Of a stretch of 64,000 bases of DNA, positions 22,865 to 49,330 are shown piece by piece. Source of the stretch: Castanea sativa (Eukaryota; Streptophyta; Magnoliopsida; Fagales; Fagaceae); assembly GCF_040712315.1 (NCBI RefSeq), contig NC_134020.1, forward strand, positions 7,831,218-7,895,217, written 5' to 3'. A program made the translations under genes and the position numbers. The notes under the pieces are model-generated. The model saw only the letters and a list, made by a program, of their open reading frames with translations. It was not told where the DNA came from and did no database searches. Numbering within the stretch: position 1 is the stretch's first letter; every line of letters begins with the position of its first letter.

Positions 22865-25560
22865 ACCTCTCACTTGCCCTCAAAGATAATTTATCATATA
22901 TCCGACACTTATCTCCCTTTAGAGTAATTTATAGTTACTCTAAGGCAAGGCTTAGAAACAAGTTTTAGCTAGATTTATTGCATAAATTATCTTTTCTACT
23001 ACTATTTCTCATGTACTCATATCTCTCTAATGAGATGATACTATTTACACTTAATGTGTATCTTTACATGCTATACTTGGCTACAATCTAATCTATTTAA
23101 ACAGTTTAAGATAGACCCAACATTCTAAATTCTGAATTTTAATAAAGTTTAATTTTTAGGATGTGACTAGTCTTTCCCAAGTACTTTATATCAACCTAGA
23201 CTAGGCAACCAAATACTCTATTGATGACAATAACTCTATATCATTCTAAATGATTAGAATATCATCGACATACATTAAGAAATTTATTACTCTATATAGC
23301 TTTTACACACATAAGGCCTTTTAATACTTGATCAAAATCAAACAATTTGATTTCTTGATAAAAATGATATTTTATGATTCATATGCTCGCTTTAGTCCAT
23401 AAATGAAATTTAAACAACTTGCATACTAAACACTACCGGTTCTTTGTTATGTACAAGTCTAATTACATCACAAAGATGTCTTTCTCAAGATTGTTACTAA
23501 AAGAAGCTTTCTTGACATCCATTGCCATATTTCATCCAAATGAAATATAATGGATAAGAGAATTTAGATAGTGTCAAACTTGACTATTGGTAAAAAAATC
23601 TTTTAATAATCGAAACATTTCTTTCTGAACAAATTTTTTCGCCACTAGCTTGACTTTAAAGGTTTGCACCTTCAATTCTACCAATCTCATTTTTCTTGTA
23701 GACCTATTTAAGAATAATAGGCTTAATGCCACTAGGCTCTTCTACAAGTTCTAGACTTTAAATAAAATCTAATTCTATTCACATAACCTTCATCTAGTAA
23801 TCCATATTCATATCATCTATTGCCTCTATATAGGACCGATGATCAAATTCATATCCTTGTGGAATGACTTCAAAATGTTTATCCCAAAAGTATGAATTTA
23901 TTTGATAATTAACAATCATCCCATTACGATATTGTACTTGTGTACTAGCTATATATTTAAAATAATCTCTTGTGGTGTATCTAATACAACCATCTCATTT
24001 CTAAATGTATTATATACTTGTCTTACAACAAATTCTGACATTTTTCTTCTAGAACAATTCTATGTTTTGCTTTAAGATTATTCACATAGTCATCGTCAAG
24101 AAAATTTTGTATTTGTATTTTACAAACACCTTATCTTCTACGTGACTACCAAAACAATCTTTTGCAATTCCTTTTGGATACCCAACATAAACACACATTT
24201 TTCTATCTTTTGATTTTAATTTGTTAGACTTCCTTTTTAGCACAAGTGCTGGACATTCCCAAAAGTGGAAGTATCATATACTAGGTTTTCACCCAATCCA
24301 CAATTTGACAAATGTCCTAGAAACAAACTTTGAAATCAATTTTAGAAAATGTATAGCAAAACATAGAGTATATCTCCAAAAGAAATAAGCAAACAAAAAT
24401 ACTAATCATGTACTTTACTATTTCTAAAAGAGTCTTATTCTCCCTTCATGTATGCACTGACTTAAAGAAGTTATTGAAACTACATTCATTTACAAAAGGA
24501 GCCCTAGATCATACTATCCTCTAAATAAAATTCATAGACTGGGAATATAACAAAATAATGGTTCTAAAAGCTCATATTTCACCAATCTTGAATATCATTT
24601 AGATTAATAAAATCTAGACATAAGTGTCAAAATATACATTGCTAAAGGATGAAAAATTTCTCTTTAAAAAGTAAAACATGTAAATTTCCATCTAGAAAAT
24701 AATCATGGACAATGCTTAGCTTTACAAAAAATGAAAACACTTTCCTTTAGGTCATACTTATGAGTCTAATTTCCTTTTGGCAACTATTGGGGAACTATCT
24801 TGTCCAACTGTTTGGTATTTTAATTCATTTTCTTATTACCCTTACCTTTCGGTCTAGGTTAAGAATTTGAATTAAATCATATTGATCCTTGCCTTAGCTT
24901 TTAGGATGTCTTCCTTTGCGTAGAACTCACTCATCAATTCAGATAATATAAAAAAAAAATTATTTTCAAAACAATCCGAATTGGTCAAATGATTCTAATA
25001 AGGACTTATGGATCATATTCATATGAGATTAACATTTAATCTCTACATCTAAGAATTTCAATTCATTTTAAAAAATAAAATATTTTCATTAAATGATATA
25101 AAATTGGAACTCCTCGAGCTTTTCTTAGCCCTCAATATGATTCATACCAAAATTCTCATTTAGACATAATATAAAGTCTAAGTATAATACTAACTCTTGC
25201 ATCTCATGCAGTAGCACAATTGAGATAGAAGCCAACGAAACATTATAGCATTTCAATGGAGATTATGATCATATCATAAGCTATCTTCCATTAATGCATT
25301 ATGCATAGGAAATTATGACAATACTAAATCGAAATATATTTATATACTTCAGCTCCTTTAAGCATCATGTCCAAAATTATTTCTTAGTTAATGTGATTCT
25401 GTTAAAATAGTAGCTAGAGAATAAAATATATGATGACTTTATTTTGAGACACGAACTTAATATCAGAACATTATATTTTGCATCTATAACCATATAATAT
25501 GGATCCCGAAAACCATACTATACTAGGTGCAACAACAACCTAATCCCGCAATTAATATTC
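22865..25560 (-). pseudogene. Eroded copia pol and gag of C4
   Basis: No frame longer than about 60 codons survives, but the sequence parallels C2 in order. Examples are the reverse-transcriptase part near 23150-23800 and the integrase part near 24240-24310 (CAAGTGCTGGACATTCCC, matching the C2 integrase block). Eroded gag lies towards 25000-25200. Numerous small deletions have shortened it relative to C2. Confidence 0.65.
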
Positions 25561-27239
25561 CTCAGTATAGAGTGAATATCAACCACTATGATCAGGCGAG
25601 AATTACTCTCATTATTAATGCTATTATGGTAACTCTTACCAAACAAAAATAATTTGTCACTCTTCCTTTGGCCTCTAAGTAATAATAGCAAGAACTCAAT
25701 ATAGAGGATACTATCAAACTTAGTCTAGTATACACCATTACCTAGAATCATGTGTAGTCATATTTCATCCCCTTAACAGGCTTATTGTGTAGTGCCATGA
25801 TACAAAACACCCTCCGCATAGAATGCAAAACTCGAGACTAAGACAATGTGGGTGATCAAACTACTATAAACCAAGAAATTCAATCCTGTAGTACCATGAA
25901 ATAAATATTCTCCGCATGGAATGCTAAGCTCGAAGCAAAGACAAAATATATATTTCACACTACTATGAACCAACAATGGAGGCCGTGAGATTCAACCCTT
26001 GTATCTCTCTCCCGTTAGAAATTTTAAAACAAGTGGATTGTATTGAAATCATTGTGTTCTCATCACAATTTTAACCCTACACATCAAATGTGTTTAATTG
26101 TTTAAATTCGATTTGATGTTACTACGTCATGTCACTATAGCGTAACGAACATTCGCACAATCACAAAGAAATTTAACCTTGTAATCCGTGAAGTAAATAC
26201 CCTCCGCATGGAATGCAAGACTCAAAGTCAAGACAATGTATCTATTCATATTACAATAAACTTAACAAAAGGGTTATTTCAGCACTTCCACTCGTTATTT
26301 GGGTTTTTCTTAGATAATTGTGATCCCATCATAACTTATAACCTTGTACTTGTTGAAAATTCTAATCTCATTAGAATTACTAACTAAAATGGAAGTCCTA
26401 AACTATTTAGGATTCCTTAAACACTAATGAATCAAAAATTAGTTATATAGAACTCTATCCTTAATTTACTAAATGAAAAGTTCTAATCTCATTAGAAACT
26501 ATGTAACTTTAATTAAGCTTTAATCTCATTAAAACTTCTGATTAAAATAAATTAAGGACTTTCAATCATACAACAACTCCAATCTCATTAGAATGTTTGT
26601 TAAAAGACAAGTCCCAAACTATTTAGGACTAAGAGTTATATTTAACTAATACCATTGATCTCATTAAGTTTTTTAGTTAGAATTATGTGTAATCTCATCA
26701 CACATAGCCTTGCTTTTATATATGTGAAAAAAAAACACTTAAAGAAAATTCTGGATCTTTAGTCCTTGATCAATCGAGAATGTACCTCGATCGATCGAGA
26801 AAAGTTTTGGCTGCTCGATCGATCGAGAAAAATTCCATGAAGCTCGATCGATGATCAACAGATCCTTGATCGGTCGAGAAAACTTCTGCCAGCTCGATCA
26901 ATGCTCGACAGATTTTTGATCGATCGAGCATCGTGAATTTTGAATTTCCCAGAATTTTTCTAAGACAGTTTTTTTTAACGTTTTCATGAACAAAACAATC
27001 ATCATATGACTATAATGGACAGTAATTGATATCTAAACTAAATATCATTGATGCTATAGTCTTAAAATCCAATTTAATATACTTAAACTCAAATTTAAAC
27101 AACATCATAACATCAAAATCAGTTTTCATCAAATGATAGTTTCAACAACCATGCAGAAAATTAATTTCTAACATCATGAAACTATTGTCCCTAACTCCAA
27201 AACTCACAAAACATGTTATATAATTCAAAATTGAAGACC
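25561..27239 (-). other. 5' leader of copia C4 with three repeat arrays
   Basis: The non-coding leader has three kinds of internal repetition. About 99-bp units start at 25789, 25888 and 26181 and contain CTCCGCATGGAATGC. Palindromes centred on AATCTCATT occur at 26359-26377, 26481-26497, 26519-26533, near 26577, near 26652 and near 26684. A cluster of TCGATCGATCGAGAAA-like motifs lies at about 26760-26935. The small minus-strand frame at 25782-25976 falls inside the first array and has no recognisable domain. Confidence 0.7.
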
Positions 27240-27250
27240 GCTCTGATACT
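27240..27250 (-). other. Primer-binding site of copia C4
   Basis: On the minus strand the LTR end CCAACA is followed by ATTAGTATCAGAGC. AGTATCAGAGC agrees with the plant initiator-tRNA-Met primer site TGGTATCAGAGC except at its first bases. This fixes the orientation of C4. Confidence 0.75.
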
Positions 27251-27253
27251 AAT

Positions 27254-28660
27254 TGTTGGAAAAACACATGGAAAATACGTGTTTGTATCTCATACAAAAC
27301 ATGCTCAGCGAAAAATTAACGAATCTACTTCACTCGCAATTGATAATATGTACTATGTAAGTTTCAGAATTTAAAAAAAAGAAAGCGTACCTTAGTGCGG
27401 TGAAATTCAAAACCGAAGATCAGAAGCATTTAGGAACGCTTTTAATCTTCATTCCAATTCCACTTAATATTTAAGAAGTGTTGTCTCTCAATCAGTTTCT
27501 AAAGAGAGAATAGGAGAGTGTCCAACACTCACATACAAACTATTTCATTCCTTGTATGTTCATCATTAAAACACTTATGAAAACCTTAATAAAATTATGT
27601 ATGTCTCTCTCCTTAGATATAACTGATTATCTAATTAGGCTAGTCTTTTGAGTCATTCCAATTAGGCTCTTGTGTGTGGCTTGGAGTGAGACCAAAATGG
27701 ACCAATAAGACACTAGCTCCGATGGGCTTTAGGCTTTTCTGTCAATTATTGACAAGTCTAAAGTTACCATTAACTATATTTAATACCATTATATAAATAT
27801 AATTGCACTCTAGGCCTTATCTATAAATTATATCCCAAAATTTTATTATACATGCAACCCCTTCATTAATATATTCGTAGTAATACAAGTCATGAATATA
27901 GGTTGCTACTTTGAAGATTACTAGATCTTAATTCTTGAGTACTCGGTTTAATCTTTTAAGCTATTCATTATATATTTATAAAATCCAATTCCATAAATAT
28001 ATACTTTAGTAACTCCTTACTAAAGTGGTTAAGCCTAACTCTCTGAATAACCAAACCCATTAAACTTATCTCAAGAGAATATTTTGTATCTCCGTTAAAA
28101 GACTATGAATTTCATCTTGAGAATATATGTTCCATCAATGCTAAATGTGGCTGCCCAACATACTGAGTTTTGACCGTGATTAATAGATCTCACTCCTGAT
28201 ATATCAAAGCAACCTACATCTCATGATCATGTCCATTATTCTCTCAGGATTTAGAGTTGATGTAAATAGAAGTCGTGAGATTTATTATTCATTTGACAGT
28301 CGTTAGGAGAATAATAAATCTCACAGCGGTCCAATTCAATATATTTTAACTCTTAAAATATATCAACATACCAATTAGAAATCTCAATTTCCATGATCAA
28401 GACAAATCGTCTTAGTTGGTATGTTATAGTCTTCGCAGATAAAACGCCCAATTTCATCACCGACTACGAACTAAATTCTGAGTTTACAAGGAACTTGTGA
28501 TTTACATATTCTGTGACTAAATTACATAAATCACATACAATGCATCTCATGGACTAAGATAATGTCCCATTAATTCATTTATAAATAGTCTCATATAATT
28601 AAACAATTTAATTATTTATGACATGCCAATAGATTGGATTTTAGGACATAAACCCCAACA
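27254..28660 (-). repeat. 5' LTR of copia C4
   Basis: A 1407-bp LTR from TGTTGGAAAAACACATGG to AACCCCAACA, the partner of 21464-22864. It lies beside the primer-binding site, so it is the promoter-bearing LTR of the element. Confidence 0.85.
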
Positions 28661-28838
28661 AAATATAGTTGCACTCTAGGCTTTATTTATAAATTATATC
28701 CCAAGACTTTATTGTACATGCAACCCTTCATAAAATATTCGTAGTAATACAAAGTTATGAATATAGACTGCCACTTTGAAGATTACTACATTTTAATTCC
28801 TTGAGTACCTGGTTTAATCCTTTAAGTTATTCATCATT

Positions 28839-29510
28839 TTAATCGCCTATTGCATCAACCAAATGAATTGGTCCCTCCTGAACTGCTTTCCAAGCACCAA
28901 AATACCTCCTCATTGATATGGGTATGGTGAGATAGGATTTGGCTAAATGTACTTCTCAAGGATATGTCAATGGAGAGGGTGAGAGTAAAGGAATTTGAAG
29001 AATCAAAAGATGAATATTGTGGATGAGTCAATCTTATTTTTCTCTAAGGTTTCTCTCTCAAAATTCTCTCTAGAAGCCCTCTACATTTCGTGGGTATAAT
29101 GGTATTTATAGTAGAGTGTATGAGAAATGCGAAAGGTCAGTTTTTATCCAAACAGTGCATTTTGGCGACTCGACCTCATGACTGGAACGAGTCGCGAGCT
29201 AATTGCCTAGCCAGACTGGAAGTTTTGTCCTGTAGTGTTCCAGTTGTTGTGACCATTCAGCTCCCTTGCATGCTTCACACATGTGTCACCTTTGGCGACT
29301 TGTCAGTTGCGAGGCTCTTCTTGAGTGCAAACATCTTGAGTTTTCTTCACACTCTCCACACACTACCCTTACATAATTCCCACATAAATACAGGGTACCT
29401 AATTGCTAAATTACAAGCAAATTTGGCACGAAATAAAGCCAACACATTGTTGATTAAATTCAACCTTACACCTAATAATATCCTTACAATTTTTTTAAAG
29501 AGTTAACAAA
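28839..29510 (+). repeat. LTR-like repeat fragment, unclassified
   Basis: After the break of the C3 LTR there is a different sequence with features of an LTR: CT-rich runs, a TATTTATAGTAGAGTG block near 29102, and the phrase GCGACTCG...GAGTCGCGAG (29164-29198), which forms an imperfect inverted repeat. The plus-strand frame at 29090-29506 has no recognisable domain and probably reads through repeat sequence. No partner LTR or target duplication was found. Confidence 0.35.
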
Positions 29511-29591
29511 ATATAAAAATGACTATCAATAGTGTTTAAATTATATATATAAGAATTATATTATGCATCTTATTGTATATCTTGAAATGTA

Positions 29592-29621
29592 TCCATGCAT
29601 ATGCATGGAGTTACAAGCTAG
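29592..29621 (+). mobile_element. Helitron-like 3' terminus (hairpin plus CTAG)
   Basis: A perfect 18-bp palindrome, TCCATGCATATGCATGGA (29592-29609), is followed after 8 bases by CTAG (29618-29621) and then T. Plant Helitrons end in a short hairpin a few bases before CTRR and insert before T. I did not find the matching 5' TC end, so the element length is unknown. Confidence 0.4.
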
Positions 29622-30390
29622 TTAGAGTTAAAGTAAAGATATTGACATGAAAATTGAATTAACTTTGACGGCAAGGGAGAGGCAACAAAGTTATGGAGAT
29701 TTGACATCACCTTAAATATCTATTGTTTTTACATCACCCTTTTTATATTTAATCAATTTTTTGTCTCCATTCTCTGTGGAGTGATGTTCATTATCATGGT
29801 TTTAGATGCTCAAATCTTGGTCTCATGGCTACTTGTGGGATCTACAAATATTGGAAAATATATCTTTCAAAAAGTGAATAAGATTTTAGTTAAAAATAAT
29901 CAGTTAGTTTTCATGGAAGATATACAATTGATTCTGAAGACCATAATAAGCATATAAATTAGATCAAAGTTAACAAAAATAACTTAAACAAAAGGCAACC
30001 CGCACACAAAACATATTCAATTTGAGAGATAAAAAAAGAAGAAGAGAATTTTATGAAAAAAACAACAAGAAGAAGGCAAATACATACATGCAAGTTTCAT
30101 AGGTAAGTATGAGAAGAAAAGAATACATCAAGAAACCATAACGTAGGAAAAGGGAAAAATATACCAACCTGTCTATATACCTCCACTTTTATATTAGATA
30201 ATTTTAAGTTGTGAATAAGTTGATAACTTGATATGAACAAAAAGAAAAATAAGTTTATGTAATTTAAGAAGTTTATCTTAATTACATATTAGTTTTTTTT
30301 ATACTTTATCCCAAAAAATAGTTAATGTTATTAGATTGTTATTAGATTTTTTTTTTATTAGTTTAGGTTAAAGTTAATACATATAAGCTT
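29622..30390. other. AT-rich stretch with no recognised feature
   Basis: About 770 bp of AT-rich sequence with poly-A and poly-T runs. I see no frame, repeat pair or RNA gene in it. Confidence 0.6.
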
Positions 30391-31900
30391 TTTTGTTGTT
30401 GTTATTTACTCAGCCAAAGCTGCAACCACCTCCCTATGATCATTCCGAACAACCACACAATTATTGTTGCCTTTAAACCTTCAAAGATCGCCCTATCAAA
30501 ATTTGCCTTCACAAAACCCACATCAGGAGGCTTCCACCGAGGTCTCCTTGATCAAACCTTCTTACTAGGACAGAGACGAACCTACTGAAAATCTTGCAAA
30601 TGTTGACGCGTTACACCAGCAACCTTACTTAATGACCAGACCTCCTCCCCAACCCGCACTTTATTCCAGCGATGCCAGATAGCCCAGCAAGTCATCGTAA
30701 AGACTTCAGAATTCAACAAGGAACAGAACACTAAATCAAGCAGGTCACTAAACGAACTGACCTTGGAAAATTCAGAAGGTAAAGAAGCAAAACAAGAACC
30801 CCAAACCAAACTAATACCCTCACAAGACCATAAAGCATGAAGAACTGATTCCTCCCTTTCACGACAAAGGCTACACACTGAAGACGAAACAATCCTACGC
30901 TTGTGTAAATTAAGCATAGTCGGAATGGAATTGGTGCAAGCTCGCCAAAGGAATAATTTCACCTTATTTGGAACATTTAATTTCCAAAGGCTATTCCAAA
31001 ATTTCTTCTGCCCAGCTGTGTCCGAAGATGAGGCTACATCACTACTATTTAAAGCACATAACAAATTATAACCCGAAACGAACCTGATACATGCCAGTCC
31101 AGGAATGAGGCCAGAACTAAAAATCATCTTGAGCAGAATGACAGACCAGGATGGACTTAATCAGCTGAGCTTCAAAAGGTAAGAAAATAGAATCCACCAG
31201 ACTTGTATTTCATCACCTCGAATCACTATCTATCAACTAGTCCATCGTGGCATCCTCAAACAACACCAAAATAGGGGATAGAACTCTGCCTGAATTATTA
31301 CGAGGGAGCCAAGAATCCTTACGAGCTTTGAGAATACTCTTTCAAGCATATGACCCCAATCCGGCCTAGGCATAAAAAATGGACCCCGTGGGAAAATATT
31401 TAGCCTTAAACACTCTATAAAATAAAGAATCCGTGTCATGAACCAACCTCTAAATTTGTTTTGCTAATATGACATCATTGAACTTACCCAACTCTCTAAA
31501 ACTATTTTGATTTTGGTTGACATAAAATATCTCATTTTCTCCAATGTATCTTCCTTTGATCTCCTCGTTGACCCCCCCAAAATTTCCTAATCATAGATTC
31601 AATATCATTACAAAGACCCACAGGAAGTTTAAAACAACTTATAGCAAAAGTAAGAATGGCTTGCACAACCACTTTCAATAACACTTCTCTACCCGCTTGA
31701 GAAAGTAATTTTTCCTTCCACCTTTGACGCTTACCCCAAACCCTCTTATGAATATAATTAAGGCTGGCCCTTCTATTCTTCCCCACCACAGCAGGAAGCC
31801 CCAAATAACGTTCATATTCCTTAATCTCAAGCACACCAAGTAGATTTTTAATGGCATTCTTCAACAAAAGAGAGACAGATTTACCAAAGAACAAAGTGGT
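30391..31900 (-). mobile_element. 5'-truncated L1-type LINE fragment
   Basis: Minus-strand pieces read in order. 31894-31532 is the end of reverse transcriptase with EYERYLGLPAVVGKNRR and LLSQAGREVLLK. 31439-31233 is the connecting segment. 31127-30582 is the zinc-finger-like domain that follows plant LINE reverse transcriptases (KFWNSLWKLNVPNKVKLFLW, then CSLC and a Cys/His spacing). Next come the start of an RNase H-like domain (RWKPPDVGFVKANFD) and an abrupt end near 30400. Endonuclease and catalytic reverse transcriptase are absent. The family differs from the LINEs inside the transportin gene. Confidence 0.8.
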
Positions 31901-31983
31901 CTTAAGTGAATGAATTTATTGAAAAATTTTAAAAAATTTATGCAATTTTTTTTTTTGAGGAACACACACATGCATATATATGA

Positions 31984-32244
31984 AATAAGAGAATACATTC
32001 ACACGCTAATATCAAAACTGCATGCGGCAGTTAATATCGTGGAGCAAGTGATAAATCCCTTCTCAATATCACACATTTTCAATGTGGGATGACTCAACAA
32101 CACTGAGTATCTTTTGAGAAATATATATATATATATATATATGTAAGAGAAAGGGAATGAGATAAGAGAATAGACTCACACGCCAATACTAAAATTACAT
32201 GCGATAATTAGTGTCGCGGAGCAAGTGATAAACTCCTTCTCAAT
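31984..32244. repeat. Pair of 84-bp diverged tandem units upstream of transportin
   Basis: Units at 31984-32067 and 32161-32244 are offset by 177 bp. They share the order AAGAGAATA, CTCACACGC, ACATGCG, GGAGCAAGTGATAAA and CCTTCTCAAT, with about 20 mismatches by eye. An (AT)11 run at 32121-32142 lies between them. They sit 370-630 bp before the transportin start codon, so they could be promoter sequence or an old transposon edge. Confidence 0.65.
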
Positions 32245-32389
32245 GGTGAAGTTTTTTGGTGCAACCATGGTCCAACTTTTACTATATGGCATATACACGT
32301 AGATATAGAGATATAGACATAGGTATATATAGATACTGATTATTGATCCAAGTACACGTTTAAATGAAAAAGAAAAAAAAAAAAAATTA

Positions 32390-32613
32390 ATAGTGAATGA
32401 TAGTCTCTCTCTTCCCACAAAATAACAATTCTCTCTCTCGAAACCCTCCCATCTATCAACATCTCTCACCCGTAAAACCTCCAATAATTTCTTTCATCAG
32501 TCGACAAAGATTTTAGAACTCTTTGTTCTCTGCCCATCTAATCCTCACAACTTGTCCCAAGTGCGAATCCATCTTTCTCTCTCAAATTCCCACAAAAACA
32601 GAAAAAAATAATA
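32390..32613 (+). promoter_or_regulatory. Putative core promoter and 5' UTR of the transportin gene
   Basis: The 220 bp before the start codon are rich in CT runs (CTCTCTCTCTTCCC, TTCTCTCTCTCG, TTTCTCTCTC), the pyrimidine patches common around plant transcription starts. No convincing TATA box is placed. The bases before the start codon are AATAATAATGGCGG, with A at -3 and G at +4, a good plant context. Confidence 0.4.
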
Positions 32614-47936
<15,323 letters not shown>

Positions 47937-48041
47937 GTATTTTTATTTTCTTTTGAGTTTGCTCTACTTAATTGGCTCCTTACTGTATCACTCAAGTATC
48001 TAAAGATAGTGACTGTGCAAAGTGAGTGTTAAGGTACTAAT

Positions 48042-48766
48042 TGATGGGAATCAAGATCAATTGATTGAGAACTTGAACTAGAATTGCATTAAAATTAAGA
48101 ATTAAAGCTGGAATTACAGAGAAATTGGAGAAACAAAGTTTCTGTCCAGATTTGGTTGTCATCGAAATGGGCATATATGGATGATTGTTCCACATTGCTT
48201 ATTGTGGTGTCTTTGGAGAGAGAAATAGCAGGTGCTTTGAAGATAAGGAGAGATCAATTTCAGACTTGAAGCTATTTTTCTTTAGAACCCTTAGAGATTG
48301 GTTGACTGCTTTGCGGAACCAATCATTTTTATCTTTTCTTGATTTCTTAGATTCTTGTAATTTTTGTTCTTGATTGTTTAACCCTTGTACACTCCCTGTG
48401 TACTAAGGTGTTTCATTTTTTGATATCAATAAACATCTTACTTATAAAAAAAAAACAAAGTTTCTGTCCAGGACTGAAACTAAGTTAAATTCACATAAAA
48501 AAACTGATTGTACTCTTACATAGCAAGCCTATTTATAATCTTTAACTATTAGGAAATAAAGTGCTAATAGTTACATAAGTCAAAGCTGTAATTAAAGAGG
48601 ATACATGGCAGATATGAGAAGTCAAAATAAGGGGGCTGCTGGCTGTCCTAGGAGGTCAGAAAGGGTGGCTGGCTGTTTGGCCTGTAGAGGGTGGCTGGTT
48701 GTCAGCCCTAATGGTAGAGGGGGGGGGGTTGGTTGGCTGGCCTAAGGATAGAGGGTGGCTACATCA
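48042..48766 (-). repeat. 3' LTR of gypsy D, containing a LINE fragment
   Basis: It runs from TGATGGGAATC to GGCTACATCA. The LTR proper is about 400 bp. A 303-bp LINE tail sits at 48150-48452. Next to its right end, TACTCCCCTCC (48767-48777) is the complement of the polypurine tract. Confidence 0.9.
48150..48452 (+). mobile_element. LINE 3' fragment inserted in the left LTR
   Basis: The target AAACAAAGTTTCTGTCCAG occurs before (48131-48149) and after (48453-48471) the insert. The insert ends in AATAAACATCTTACTTATA and a poly-A. It encodes the last codons of a plant LINE ORF2 (RNSRCFEDKERSISDLKLFF, then FLSFLDFLDSCNFC), closely related to the LINE at 62878-64000. The right LTR of the same gypsy element has the uninterrupted target. 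Confidence 0.93.
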
Positions 48767-48794
48767 TACTCCCCTCCATAAAGGAAACTTGCCC

Positions 48795-49330
48795 TCAAGT
48801 TTCAGTTGGACAATAAGGCTTCAAATGCTTCCCATTGAAGGCATTAGAAATGTTTAAGTGAGGGGGTAGTTGGACTGTGTAGGCATTGTCATTGATTTTA
48901 GTCAATACTTTGCATGAACCTACTTTCCTTGCTCCCAACTTGGAATAGGAGCCATGAGGACACCTTTCTTTAGTCAAAATCCTCATACGAGGTCCCCTTC
49001 CTTGAAAATTAGTCTCCTTCGGTGAATATTAGCAGCAGCCTTGTAGTTTGCATTGGAATGTTCAATTCTCTCCTTGACTTGTGCATGCACAGATTGCATA
49101 AAAATCTGTCATTTCTGTTGCTCTTACATTCTCCTTAGAAAGTGGCAAGGGTGCCAAATCTAAGACACTTAAGGTCTATTCCCATACACTACTTCAAAAG
49201 GAGATGTGTTAATAGTCCGATTAAGAGAAGATTTGTAAGAAAATTCTTCCAAAGGAAGGATACTTTCCCAATTCCTTGGATTTTCTCCAATCAAGCATCT
49301 CAAGAGATTCCCAAGACTTCGGTTGACAAC
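48795..49330 (-). pseudogene. Integrase carboxy-terminal end of gypsy D
   Basis: The minus-strand frame at 48986-48795 has VGSCKVLTKINDNAYTVQLP and ISNAFNGKHLKPY, the end of gypsy polyproteins. Between it and the integrase core (48987-49330) the frame is broken, but residual homology continues. I cannot see a chromodomain. Confidence 0.7.

Larger units (their letters stand above)
21464..28660 (-). mobile_element. Copia element C4, both LTRs present, coding region eroded
   Basis: A 7.2-kb element runs from TGTTGAAAAAACAC to AACCCCAACA, flanked by AAATA at 21459-21463 and 28661-28665. The LTRs lie at 21464-22864 and 27254-28660. On the minus strand it is ordered 5' LTR, primer-binding site, leader, gag, integrase, reverse transcriptase, 3' LTR, matching C2 block by block. 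It is inserted into an LTR of its own family (C3). No intact frame remains, so movement would need enzymes from another copy. Confidence 0.88.
20953..28838 (-). mobile_element. Copia family-C LTR (C3), interrupted by element C4
   Basis: A family-C LTR in reverse orientation starts with TGTTGGAAAAATAAATG at 20953. It stops at 21463 and continues at 28666 with AGTTGCACTCTAGGC up to about 28838, where homology ends at TTATTCATCAT. The gap is exactly filled by element C4. About half of the expected LTR is missing on the right, and no coding region belongs to C3. Confidence 0.75.

Noticed and set aside
26760..26935. TCGATCGA units considered as a CRISPR-like or satellite array
   Set aside because: Units are short, unevenly spaced and palindromic, without constant repeats and unique spacers, and they sit in a plant retrotransposon leader.
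29090..29506. 138-codon plus-strand frame
   Set aside because: It lies in LTR-like repeat sequence with a TATA-like block inside and has no recognisable motif or family.
48185..48373. Small plus-strand frame as a possible host gene or exon 19 of transportin
   Set aside because: It is the carboxy terminus of a LINE ORF2, inside an insertion with its own target duplication and poly-A.
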